The translations under genes were made by a program, and so were the position numbers. Source: Cladocopium goreaui (lineage: Eukaryota; Sar; Dinophyceae; Suessiales; Symbiodiniaceae). Taken from it: a DNA stretch of 64,000 nucleotides. This document shows, in pieces, positions 1-8,808 of this stretch. Location of the stretch: assembly GCA_947184155.2 (NCBI GenBank), contig CAMXCT020001377.1:1-64000 (forward strand). Direction: 5' to 3'. Each line of letters starts with the position of its first letter. Positions within the stretch are counted from its first letter, which is position 1. Under the pieces are notes generated by a model that did not search any database, was not told where the DNA came from, and saw only the letters and a list, made by a program, of their open reading frames with translations.

Positions 1-2
1 TA

Positions 3-3000
3 GATACACTGGACATCTTTTTGACTCATTTTAGTCATTTTGAAGCAGTGAACAGTGCAAAAGGAGAATTCTGCAAGCAAAACTTCCTTAGGTTTGAACA
101 AGTGTCCAAATTTACCAGAATCATGATGTTTGAAATCCCGTCAGGAAGGCAATGTCAAATCAATCGAGTTGATGGCCTCGAAAGCTCATTATACCTTACT
201 AAGGTCGATGCTTTACAAATATACCCCTTCAAAACTTGTTATCTCGTTATGCTCGTGCCTCCCCACTTTGACTTCAGTACCATGCTAACTGCTGATACTA
301 AAGTTGAAGCCATTGCTGCATGGAAATTTAGCACATTCGACATCAACAGAACCAATTTTAAAACCACCGCGGTACTTTCGACAAGCTCCACACAGCACCA
401 GCCGCTCATGAAGGACAAACGAACTGACCAGGGTGCCAAACAGCTTAGGACCCCGTCTGCCCCCCCCAGCAGCAAGAAAGCAATTGACCAGCTTCCGGCT
501 TACGCAGTTTTAGGCGTCACCCCCCCACCAACTCCGCCCTCCCAGCAGGTCAATCCGTATCAAAACAGTCCCCCCCTCACTGAGGCTGTTGCTGGGGCAA
601 GCGTCCATGACACTGCGAAGTCAAATGCAGAGCGGTCAGGCAGTCAAGGTGAACTTAATGGTGCGCAGCGTGCTGGTAACGTTCCAGAAGGGCAATTAAC
701 CCATGGGGATGCACGCACTGACCCCCCTACTGTCAGCCCAACCATCCCATGGACCAACCTACCTGCTAGTCACCCAACTAACCCTGGTGAGCAACAGATT
801 ACTGAAATGGTTGTTGATCAAGACCATCACGGAAATAATATACGCAAAAGCGAGGAGGAAGATAAGGAGATGCTCCCTCCCCAACCGGCACTTCTCTCCA
901 CCCCCGTCAAGAAACCCCCTACACGTGAAGGAGAAGCTCTTAGCAGTCAGAAAACTAGCATCCAAGAGCCCAAACTTACTTGTGGTGAAGTGAAAGGTGG
1001 GCTTGCAAGCAAAGGCAGACTGTCTAATAAACCTTCTGACCCTGTTGTCACTCCGTCCTCCCCACCTGGTGTCTCCCCTTCCTCACCAAATGATAATGCG
1101 AAACCTGAGTGCAGTGACCCCATTGTACCTACACTTCCAAGCCAATGTCAGCCTCCAGATCTTGCCTCTAAGGCCCCTATTAGAAATGATCCTTCGCCAG
1201 AAAAACAGCCATTGTTACCTGATGACTCTATTGTCGTAGAAATCGGTGAAGATCCCCCTGGCATCGCAACCCCCACAAGGACCAAGTCTTCCCAGGCCTC
1301 CTCCTTACATCAAGGAGAAGCACTTCCCCCTATCCAGGCTGCCCTTAAACGCAGTTCTGTCCTCCCGGCCAACGACAAAACGCGTGTGTGCATTGATATC
1401 ACTGGGGAAGATGACCATACTAAGCAAAATGACCCCGCCCAGACATCCTTTGAACGTGAAACTCAAAGTCAGTCCCAACCAGCTCAGTTTGCCTCTCTCT
1501 CTCCTTTTGCTGAATCCAGCCGCAAATGGTTCCCGACCCTTGATGCTCCCGTTATTGCGGCCTTAGCTAATAAAGCCCAAGACATTGCGATTAACTGTGG
1601 TCACATGTCTAGCATGAATACTGCATTGTACCTCCTATCAAGAGGGCCGTGGATCCCAACACATGTTAGTATCCATGTGCGACAGGCAGCCCTTGCAGCA
1701 GTAGGGGTAGGGTGGAGTTGGGTCCATCAAGTACCTACGGTTTTTCCCTTTACATGTTTTGATGCCTGCCTGTCCCTTGCAACACTCAGCACCATTCCCC
1801 CTAACGGCACTGCACAAAACGATGCAGTATATGAACTCTACTCAATCATTTGCGCAAACCTTAGTCAGAGTACTCGTAATTTTCTTTTCTCAAGATTTGT
1901 ATTACAATGTCAGGTGTGCTTACAGTCTAGCGCAATACCAATTGACACCTTCACTGCCACAGTCAAGCCTAATACAGGTATAGATGAACTTTGCGACTTG
2001 TTAGTTCCAATCTGGAATACTAATGAATTGACTGAGTGTCAAGCTTGTTCATGTCTAGACACTGCCAATGCCAAGTGGAAATGCGGCAAATTGGGCCCCT
2101 TGATTATCGTTCGAATCAAAGTACCTCCAGGATGCTCCCTTCCGAAGCTCGAGGAAGAACGACTCCCGCTTGGGCACAAATTCATGTTCCAAGACAGAGA
2201 GTACGAAATCCAGTGTCTCATAGCCACCACTAGGCTTGACTTTGACAGCCAGCTCATAGTCCTGCATACTAGCCAGCCTGGAACGATAAGTATGTACGAC
2301 CATAACAATGGTATACGAGTTGCGGACTGTAAGCATGTCAGCGGGAAGCTCCTCATCAGTGGGCTTGTCATACTGCCAGTTAAGTCACCCAAAGCAATCC
2401 TAATGACAAAGCAACTTTCTGAAGCAGCAGGAGGAGGTGAAGTTGCGCAGTATCGCAAAAGACAGTTAAAGGTTGTCAAAGGCTTTCTCAAAACGCCTCG
2501 GAAGCAGAAAAGAACGCGAACCTCGCAGCTCTCTCCCCCCTCATGCAAGAACAATGCGAAAACCAAGTCGAGCAAGAAAAGGGCGAAGGTGACCAGACAT
2601 GGACCCCCTAAAGATAGTAAGAATGAGAATGTAGTTGAAGAGATTGACCCTGAAGGATTACCTAGGATTATCGCACATGCAACGCTGGCCAACGTTGGTG
2701 TTATCTCGATGTTTGATGGAGTCGGATCGGTCTATCACATCATTAAGAAAAAACTAGGTAAACCCCCTACTATCTTCATCGCAGCAGAAATTGACCCTGT
2801 CTTACGTCGGCTTGTTGCTGCCGAAATAGGACTGCGTGAAGACCAACAGTGGGCATATACGATTGAAGGGGTTGCTACCATCTACGTTAAAGATGTATGG
2901 GATCTAGTTGCCCGTGACTCTCTGATCCTTCGTCAAGCCAAGGCAATGTATCCTACAATCAAGTGGATTGTTGTTGCAGGATCTCCCTGTCAAGATCTTA

Positions 3001-5216
3001 CTTATGCAGGTTACCTAAATGGATTGCTTGGGCTGACAGGTCAGCGAAGTATGCTCTTTTTTGTGGTTTACCTTGTAATTCTGCATCTTCAGAAGCTCTT
3101 TGGACCAGAATCGGTCCGATATTTGACAGAGAATGCTGGAAGCATGCAAATTGTACAAACTGACCGCAAACCTAAAGGCATGCAGCGCCTTGAGCAGTCT
3201 GAACACTTCCAAATGTTTCTATATTGTCTTGGACTTCCTAGTAAACAACCAACCAATCGGTGGGTATGGGACACTGGTCCCTATTATGGCATTCAGCGAA
3301 AAAGGGTATTTCTACGGAGTCACATGGACACAGAGAAACTGGCCAGTGTTCCGCTCACTTTTATCGATGAATGGGGCCCTTTAGTGACCTTGAACGGTGA
3401 AAACTTACCATTGGCCCCATTACTCCGAACAAGAGGGCTGTCAAACAATGGAATCCTGAAGCTTTCCTGGACAGGCTACCAGCCCAGTGCACTCCTATGG
3501 GATTATTCCTTTTTTGGTGGGAGGAAATCTTTCATGTTGTTAGCCCAAATAGCTGAGGGAGTTAGGGTCCCAAACCTGCCATGGGCAAGCTTCATCCCTG
3601 CTCACTTTCTCCCCATATGGAAAAGTTTCCTTATTACTCTTCAAACAGACAGAGCGACCACATCCAAAAAAGATGAACTCATTGAACAACTAGTGCCTAT
3701 CTTTCATAACCCAAATATTGTGCTGCCAATGAGAATTCTGACGGTCCAAGAAGTACGCAAACTAGCAGGACTTGAGAATATCTTAACGACAGAAAGACAT
3801 GGGCCCTCTCTTCTCACGGATAAAGTGATTCGAGACTTTTGTGGAAATAGCTTTCACCCATCTCTCATCAGTGCGGCTCTCGGTACTGATAATCAGCTGC
3901 AACAGTGGGTTGAGGGAAGCAATGATGCGCAGCCGTACCACAAAGACCTACCGAGTATTCAAGAAGTATATTCCAAATACCAAGACCTGCTGAAACTGGT
4001 TCTGGAACAAGCAGCCGCTCGAGGAGTTCAACTCAAAGATGACAAAGTTGACTTTGAAGCGAAATGGAGGCACTATACTCTTACTGACAGTGTCGAATCA
4101 GCTTGCCCTCCAATAGTGCACCAGCCGACAGTTTTCGCCTTTTTACCAGGATCCAAACCTCCGAAGTATCAAGGAACCCACAGTGAAGATAAACCCCCCT
4201 TTGGGGATAAAGAGCTGAGCAATATTATAACCCAAACTCGGATTGATTGGGTGCTAGAGTCCTCAAACACATATGAAAATGTTACCCTGTCAGCGCACAT
4301 GCTTTACTTGGCTGTTAAAAATGGTCTTGGATTTCATGCTGAAGCTCAAGAGATCAAAGCAAAGCATATTGAACTGTTGAGAGAATATACGGGTGCTGAA
4401 CAACTTACTGCTATCAAACAACTATTTGTTGTTTTCCAGATTGCAACGCTTAGTGTAAAGCACCAATTTCCCTACGGTTTTATCATTTGGGCACCAAAAA
4501 TTATGCAACCTCCCCTTATCTATGTTGGGGTACAGCGACCTTGCCTGCTATTCCTGTTGCTTTCTCATGAGCCTGATCAACCGTTTCGCTTTGGAACGGT
4601 CGCATTCGACTACCGACAAAGTAAAGACTTTCTCATTCATGCCAACATGCCAAAGATATTTGCTGATGTGGTGCAAGTTTCTTATCATACATTTGCGACC
4701 TACCCGATACTTGCTCGAATTGATAATGGACAGCACTATATACATCTTAGTGAATTTGCGGCTTTACAGTGCCCTTTTTGTGCCTTGTGTTACTTGCACA
4801 CACTTGGTGCCCCGCAGTGCTTTATGCACAACGCCTCGCCCGCTAGCACTGTCATCCATTTACTCGGTGGTCTGGATGGCACAGGCGGCTTAAGTATTAT
4901 AGGTGTATTAGCACGCGATATTAGTGGTGCCACTCCGCAATGGATCGCTGTACACGTTGTTGACAATCATCAAGTTCAAGGTCTTACAAGATCTAAGTCC
5001 TTTGTCGCGTACAAAGTTGCCACCCCTGTTGTATGGTCACCAATGTGGTATACGCAGTCATCGTCCATGCGGCGAATGCCTAGGCAACTTGGGACTCAGC
5101 TCATACAATCGCATACACTGGACCCATCAGGAGAATATCTTATCTTTGCAGGTACGGAGGAGTGGAGCAGACTGCTCTTCGCATTGGGAGAAGCCCCACC
5201 GGAGGGACTAAACTGA
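3..5216 (+). CDS. Retroelement ORF1: USP-like region plus DNMT3-like C5 cytosine methyltransferase (5' partial)
   Basis: The frame is open to the left edge, so the true start is probably outside; the first in-frame ATG is at 123. Counting from nt 21, residues 110-500 are Pro/Ser-rich and probably disordered. Residues 520-790 resemble a ubiquitin-specific protease: a Cys-box-like NCGHMSSMNTALYLL near 524, paired CxxC motifs near 630 and 673, then a Y/H-containing C-terminal part. Residues 890-1290 hold the methyltransferase series: motif I SMFDGVGS (about 896), catalytic motif IV GSPCQDL (about 987), ENA motif VI (about 1037), QRKRVFLRS motif VIII (about 1093), and GNSFHPSL motif X (about 1274). 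The residues after motif IV, ending in LFF, resemble DNMT3 more than DNMT1. The last 400 residues are unassigned. Inferred role: writing or maintaining 5mC, perhaps on the element itself. The methyltransferase call is firm; the protease call is tentative, and loss of the classical N-terminal Cys-box context may mean no activity. Confidence 0.8.
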   Translation, partial: DTLDIFLTHFSHFEAVNSAKGEFCKQNFLRFEQVSKFTRIMMFEIPSGRQCQINRVDGLESSLYLTKVDALQIYPFKTCYLVMLVPPHFDFSTMLTADTKVEAIAAWKFSTFDINRTNFKTTAVLSTSSTQHQPLMKDKRTDQGAKQLRTPSAPPSSKKAIDQLPAYAVLGVTPPPTPPSQQVNPYQNSPPLTEAVAGASVHDTAKSNAERSGSQGELNGAQRAGNVPEGQLTHGDARTDPPTVSPTIPWTNLPASHPTNPGEQQITEMVVDQDHHGNNIRKSEEEDKEMLPPQPALLSTPVKKPPTREGEALSSQKTSIQEPKLTCGEVKGGLASKGRLSNKPSDPVVTPSSPPGVSPSSPNDNAKPECSDPIVPTLPSQCQPPDLASKAPIRNDPSPEKQPLLPDDSIVVEIGEDPPGIATPTRTKSSQASSLHQGEALPPIQAALKRSSVLPANDKTRVCIDITGEDDHTKQNDPAQTSFERETQSQSQPAQFASLSPFAESSRKWFPTLDAPVIAALANKAQDIAINCGHMSSMNTALYLLSRGPWIPTHVSIHVRQAALAAVGVGWSWVHQVPTVFPFTCFDACLSLATLSTIPPNGTAQNDAVYELYSIICANLSQSTRNFLFSRFVLQCQVCLQSSAIPIDTFTATVKPNTGIDELCDLLVPIWNTNELTECQACSCLDTANAKWKCGKLGPLIIVRIKVPPGCSLPKLEEERLPLGHKFMFQDREYEIQCLIATTRLDFDSQLIVLHTSQPGTISMYDHNNGIRVADCKHVSGKLLISGLVILPVKSPKAILMTKQLSEAAGGGEVAQYRKRQLKVVKGFLKTPRKQKRTRTSQLSPPSCKNNAKTKSSKKRAKVTRHGPPKDSKNENVVEEIDPEGLPRIIAHATLANVGVISMFDGVGSVYHIIKKKLGKPPTIFIAAEIDPVLRRLVAAEIGLREDQQWAYTIEGVATIYVKDVWDLVARDSLILRQAKAMYPTIKWIVVAGSPCQDLTYAGYLNGLLGLTGQRSMLFFVVYLVILHLQKLFGPESVRYLTENAGSMQIVQTDRKPKGMQRLEQSEHFQMFLYCLGLPSKQPTNRWVWDTGPYYGIQRKRVFLRSHMDTEKLASVPLTFIDEWGPLVTLNGENLPLAPLLRTRGLSNNGILKLSWTGYQPSALLWDYSFFGGRKSFMLLAQIAEGVRVPNLPWASFIPAHFLPIWKSFLITLQTDRATTSKKDELIEQLVPIFHNPNIVLPMRILTVQEVRKLAGLENILTTERHGPSLLTDKVIRDFCGNSFHPSLISAALGTDNQLQQWVEGSNDAQPYHKDLPSIQEVYSKYQDLLKLVLEQAAARGVQLKDDKVDFEAKWRHYTLTDSVESACPPIVHQPTVFAFLPGSKPPKYQGTHSEDKPPFGDKELSNIITQTRIDWVLESSNTYENVTLSAHMLYLAVKNGLGFHAEAQEIKAKHIELLREYTGAEQLTAIKQLFVVFQIATLSVKHQFPYGFIIWAPKIMQPPLIYVGVQRPCLLFLLLSHEPDQPFRFGTVAFDYRQSKDFLIHANMPKIFADVVQVSYHTFATYPILARIDNGQHYIHLSEFAALQCPFCALCYLHTLGAPQCFMHNASPASTVIHLLGGLDGTGGLSIIGVLARDISGATPQWIAVHVVDNHQVQGLTRSKSFVAYKVATPVVWSPMWYTQSSSMRRMPRQLGTQLIQSHTLDPSGEYLIFAGTEEWSRLLFALGEAPPEGLN

Positions 5217-5230
5217 CTCTTGTAACTGCA

Positions 5231-6541
5231 ATGATGATGATTCTGCGGAACTTGCCTGCTCCTCTGCTCCGTACACTGCTCAAGATGCTTACGCGATGTG
5301 TCAAAACGACTTATCTATTCGAAACAGGGACTCAGTGCCCGCCATATCTATCCAAGATACGTGACCTATCAATATTGCCCCATATACTCCATGTCCGAAC
5401 ACCTTGGTGGAAGTTAACCCTGCAACATGTTGCCACACTTTTCCATCAGGGTGTTGATGATTTTTATCAGCAACTTATGTGTGATTCACGAACATTACCT
5501 TCTCTTGCAGTAGAAGAAATAGGACGAAGCATTCTCGAATATCGAAAAGCTATAAGACAAGATCTTCCATTCAGGCTTAAACGACTACACGTGTGGAATG
5601 TATCAGGGTGGACACTCACAACTAGAGCAGGGGATGCCAAAATGCGACTCATTAAACGACTGCTACGAACAGGCCCGGTTTTACTACAAGAAACCAGATG
5701 GCATGCTGAAACCCATCAGGTCTTGCACCATAATATACCAGGTATTCAAGTTGCACACACCCAAGGATTGTTAACAGAAAGAGGTGGAGTGTCGGGTGGT
5801 TCAGCAGCCCTAATTCCACCTGAGTGGAAACTTGACCGAACAGAAGTTGTCATACCAGGTCGCATTGTCCTTGCCGTAATCCAAGACAGATATTCTACCA
5901 TCGGACTCTTGTCAGTGTATCTACATCCACAAACCAAGGTCGTTGAGTTGAAAGAATTAATCACCTGGGTCAAGACCAGTAGAGTCGACTTTCCCCTTTA
6001 TATGGGGGGAGATTTTAACCAAGTGGATGCTAGCTGCCCGGACCTTTGGAATGAATTATTAGTCCACGCGCAAGTTCTCGACACGCATCCGCAACTTCAC
6101 ACCTTTGAAAGCCCTACTGGAAGTTCAGCACTCGACAGAGTATTATGTCCTACTGATTATATAGCTGCAGCCCAAATAGATGTTATGGTAGCAGCCAATA
6201 GGCGACATCACCTAAGTGGACATTACCAGCTCACCGCGACCTTTGTAGTTCGACCAAGGGTCAAAAGTGACATGAAAGACCCAGTCCATCAAACCATCCC
6301 AACTAACGTGTTTTGCCCTGGAAAGAACGAGGCTGACCCCTATATGGTTCCTAACGATCTACAAGAGCTGATAAGAAGGATCCAAAGACTACCCCAAACA
6401 GATAGCCCGGGCGGAGGTTGCGGCCCGCCAAGAGGCATGTCTGTAAGAGGGGGAGGTGGACCCGTGAGGGTCCGGGGGGACGTTAAACTGAGGTATAGCG
6501 CAGGGGAGTTGCTGAAGGCCCCCGTCCCTAACGAACCGTGA
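5231..6541 (+). CDS. Retroelement AP-type endonuclease domain (3' end runs into an insert)
   Basis: Endonuclease/exonuclease/phosphatase family, the enzyme that nicks target DNA for target-primed reverse transcription. Motifs in order, counted from the ATG at 5231: WNVSGW (about 121), the metal-binding Glu in LLQETRW (about 151), YLHP, GDFNQVD (about 260), the S..LDRVL box (about 302) and the catalytic His in SGHYQL (about 328). All key residues are present. The frame also opens upstream at a GTG (5162) and overlaps the end of ORF1 out of frame; the ATG at 5231 is 14 nt after the ORF1 stop, so coupled reinitiation or frameshifting is possible. Homology ends near 6404; the last 45 or so residues (Gly/Arg-rich) come from inserted GC-rich DNA and are probably not native. 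Confidence 0.8.
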   Translation: MMMILRNLPAPLLRTLLKMLTRCVKTTYLFETGTQCPPYLSKIRDLSILPHILHVRTPWWKLTLQHVATLFHQGVDDFYQQLMCDSRTLPSLAVEEIGRSILEYRKAIRQDLPFRLKRLHVWNVSGWTLTTRAGDAKMRLIKRLLRTGPVLLQETRWHAETHQVLHHNIPGIQVAHTQGLLTERGGVSGGSAALIPPEWKLDRTEVVIPGRIVLAVIQDRYSTIGLLSVYLHPQTKVVELKELITWVKTSRVDFPLYMGGDFNQVDASCPDLWNELLVHAQVLDTHPQLHTFESPTGSSALDRVLCPTDYIAAAQIDVMVAANRRHHLSGHYQLTATFVVRPRVKSDMKDPVHQTIPTNVFCPGKNEADPYMVPNDLQELIRRIQRLPQTDSPGGGCGPPRGMSVRGGGGPVRVRGDVKLRYSAGELLKAPVPNEP

Positions 6542-7487
6542 ACGGACACGGTACCTTCGTACCCCCTAGTCGGCGTGTGTTGACATGTTGGGTTGCTCCT
6601 CATGTCACACCCTCGTTTGTGTTTGCGCACATCCTTGGGTGATCGTGCGGTATCTCGGGGTTCTCCCGGACCGATCGGTACACACGTGGTACGGGACTGA
6701 CGGGTCTCACCTTACCTTGTGTCTAGGGTAGCAACACCCTATGATGACACGGGGGAACAGGCAAGGTCGGTGAACCTCTTAGAGACTTGGGGACTCGTCT
6801 CGAGGAGGGGTCAACGGGGCAACCCGTTGGCTAACGGTCAAAATTCATCGTGGGTAGCCAAGCTCACGGTGGACAAGACCGTCGGTTCCTCCCTAACAGT
6901 GTTAGGGTCCTGTCGTGAGACAGGTGTTTCCCTCCGGGGATGCATGGGATCGCTAACGACTGGGTCACCGACCGGTTCATTCTCAACCTTCGGGGAGAGT
7001 GGGCTCAATGTACAGTCTGGCCACAGTAAGGACCTAATCCAAGGTTCGAGCTGTGCTCCATTGGGACTGGGGTCACTGAAAAGGTGACTTAGTTCGACCA
7101 CTCCTTTCTTTGGTCGTTCTTCTCCTGTACGAGCAGGAGTCCGGGAACCAATGGGGGCATCGTGTGATGGTTTCCCCTTCGGTGATGGTGGTGAACACCT
7201 TGTGTGGTGGTGGGTGCCCGTGTTCCACGTCCCTTGAGTGGTGATCATCTTGGGTGAAATGAATGGGTTCCTTTTTGGTTCCCACGTCACTCGGTGAGTG
7301 GATCCACTTGGGAAATGAATGGTCGCGGTTGCTTACCACCCGGTGTGTGGATCCACCTACCGTTGGGTGACCTGGGTCACATGGTGTGGAAAGGTGTGCG
7401 CCGCCGGCTGCGCCTGGTGCTTGCGTGGGGCCATGCTTCTGCGTGGTTTTCGCCTTTTTGGCGTGGCCCTGCGCCGGGAGGCCAAAG
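6405..7487 (+). other. GC-rich insert of unknown nature splitting endonuclease from RT
   Basis: About 1.08 kb of visibly more GC-rich DNA interrupts the retroelement between the end of endonuclease homology and the start of RT homology. The flanking frames differ (frame 2 before, frame 1 after), so an insert of length 3n+2 would account for the change. It is full of short self-complementary segments, for example CCGTG..CACGG nested inside CGAA..TTCG near 6527-6567. Near-repeats around GTGGATCCAC occur at 7297-7350. No protein motif and no target-site duplication were seen. It could be an intron (group I or II), an inserted non-coding element or a structured RNA segment. I could not place a group II domain V or the group I P/Q/R/S elements. 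Boundaries are good to about 20 nt. Confidence 0.45.
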
Positions 7488-8808
7488 CACACAAGCGGAA
7501 GTTGAGTTTGTGTCCACCCTTTGGTCGTGGTGGAGACAACAACCTATTCCATCGGATCACCCTCGAATTCCTGAGCATGAACTTCTGCGGAAATTCCTTA
7601 AAATTCGAGCTGAGGTGTTACACGTACCTGCAAAGCATTTCCATGCACTCCAGGCTGCCACTTACCATATATTTACTTCCAACGGGGTTAGTGAGCTATA
7701 TCCAGGAAAAATAACAATTCGAAGTGATCTGTTAAAACAGATTTTTGATTTTCTAGACCAGATCACGATGACTCGGCAATATCCCGCCCTTGAGCAGGTA
7801 AATCAACAAGCCAGAGGTATCGGCAATAACATTACGTTCTGGAACCGTTTGCGATCTATTTGCCCCAAGGGCGTCATTTATAATGGGCCGATCCTCAATC
7901 AGCAGGGAGAACAGTGCACCACCTCCCAGATGTTGGACGAAGCCATGCTTGACACGCGGAACTTTTGGTTTGTAAAGCCTCAAGACTCTCTTCAAGAATG
8001 GGAACCCATTTTACGGGAGTACCAGACTGCTTCGTCGTGGCCGAGTATTGAGCTTCCCCAGAAACAGGACTTTCTCCATACACTCCTTGGCACTAAAGAT
8101 TCAGCCCCTGGCCCTGATGGAATCCCCTACTCTGCATGGAGGCTTTCCCCTGAAGATAGCTACCCAGTCCTAGATCAGCTGATGATGAAAATGTTAGCAG
8201 GCCTACGAGCTGCACCTGTCCAAGTAGGGGTTTGGATACCCAAGGCAAAAGTAGGTCCGACTGCTGACTATTTCAGGCCCTTAGGAATGCCCAATACTTG
8301 TGATAGGCTTGTTGATGGCACCATTGCTGCTGTAGTCATGAAAGCAACTTGTGCATATATGCATCCCTCGCAGGTCGTCATGAATTGCTTTAAAGAACCG
8401 CAGCATGCTGTCCATGCCATACAAGCCTTACTGGATAGCAATACTCCCGTGGCTGCACTACTAGTTGACCTATCAAAGGCCTTTGAGCGGGTTAATCCCT
8501 ATTGGATCTTACATATCCTGCGAATGCGTAACGCGCCGACATGGGTCTGTAATTATGCCAAATACATCTTATTTGGAAGGCTCATCCGCCATAAAGTTCA
8601 AGGCAGACTTCTGCCGCCTAGGGCGGTGCATGTGGGAGTTGACATGGGAAGGTCTTTCTCAGTGTTCCTATTCTGCTTGGCAATGGACCCGATATATCAC
8701 TATATGAATCGTATCCCCCGGGTCCTTAGTGTTCAGGGATACATTGATGACAACACGATTGCAGGACCAGGACATGACATTACCTGGGTTAGTAGAGTCC
8801 ACAAATGA
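7480..8808 (+). CDS. Retroelement reverse transcriptase, N-terminal and palm part (ends at a frameshift)
   Basis: LINE-type RT. The open frame begins at 7294 inside the insert; RT-like sequence starts near 7480. Motifs: SAPGPDGIP (about 8,100), WIPKAK followed by YFRPLGMPN (about 8,240-8,290), motif A LVDLSKAFER (about 8,463), and motif C GYIDDN (about 8,740). Motif B is unusual: the usual PQG..SP block is replaced by VDMGRSFSVFLF (about 8,637-8,672). The frame ends at 8808, shortly after YIDD, while the thumb and later domains continue in the next frame. This is most simply a one- or two-base indel near 8,770-8,800, although programmed frameshifting cannot be excluded. Confidence 0.75.
   Translation, partial: GQSTQAEVEFVSTLWSWWRQQPIPSDHPRIPEHELLRKFLKIRAEVLHVPAKHFHALQAATYHIFTSNGVSELYPGKITIRSDLLKQIFDFLDQITMTRQYPALEQVNQQARGIGNNITFWNRLRSICPKGVIYNGPILNQQGEQCTTSQMLDEAMLDTRNFWFVKPQDSLQEWEPILREYQTASSWPSIELPQKQDFLHTLLGTKDSAPGPDGIPYSAWRLSPEDSYPVLDQLMMKMLAGLRAAPVQVGVWIPKAKVGPTADYFRPLGMPNTCDRLVDGTIAAVVMKATCAYMHPSQVVMNCFKEPQHAVHAIQALLDSNTPVAALLVDLSKAFERVNPYWILHILRMRNAPTWVCNYAKYILFGRLIRHKVQGRLLPPRAVHVGVDMGRSFSVFLFCLAMDPIYHYMNRIPRVLSVQGYIDDNTIAGPGHDITWVSRVHK

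Noticed and set aside
239-475. Short minus-strand frames across the retroelement ORFs
   Set aside because: Shadows of the strongly supported plus-strand frames; no motifs.
6405-7487. Ribosomal RNA fragment
   Set aside because: No recognisable conserved rRNA core segments were found, so the insert is left as unknown.
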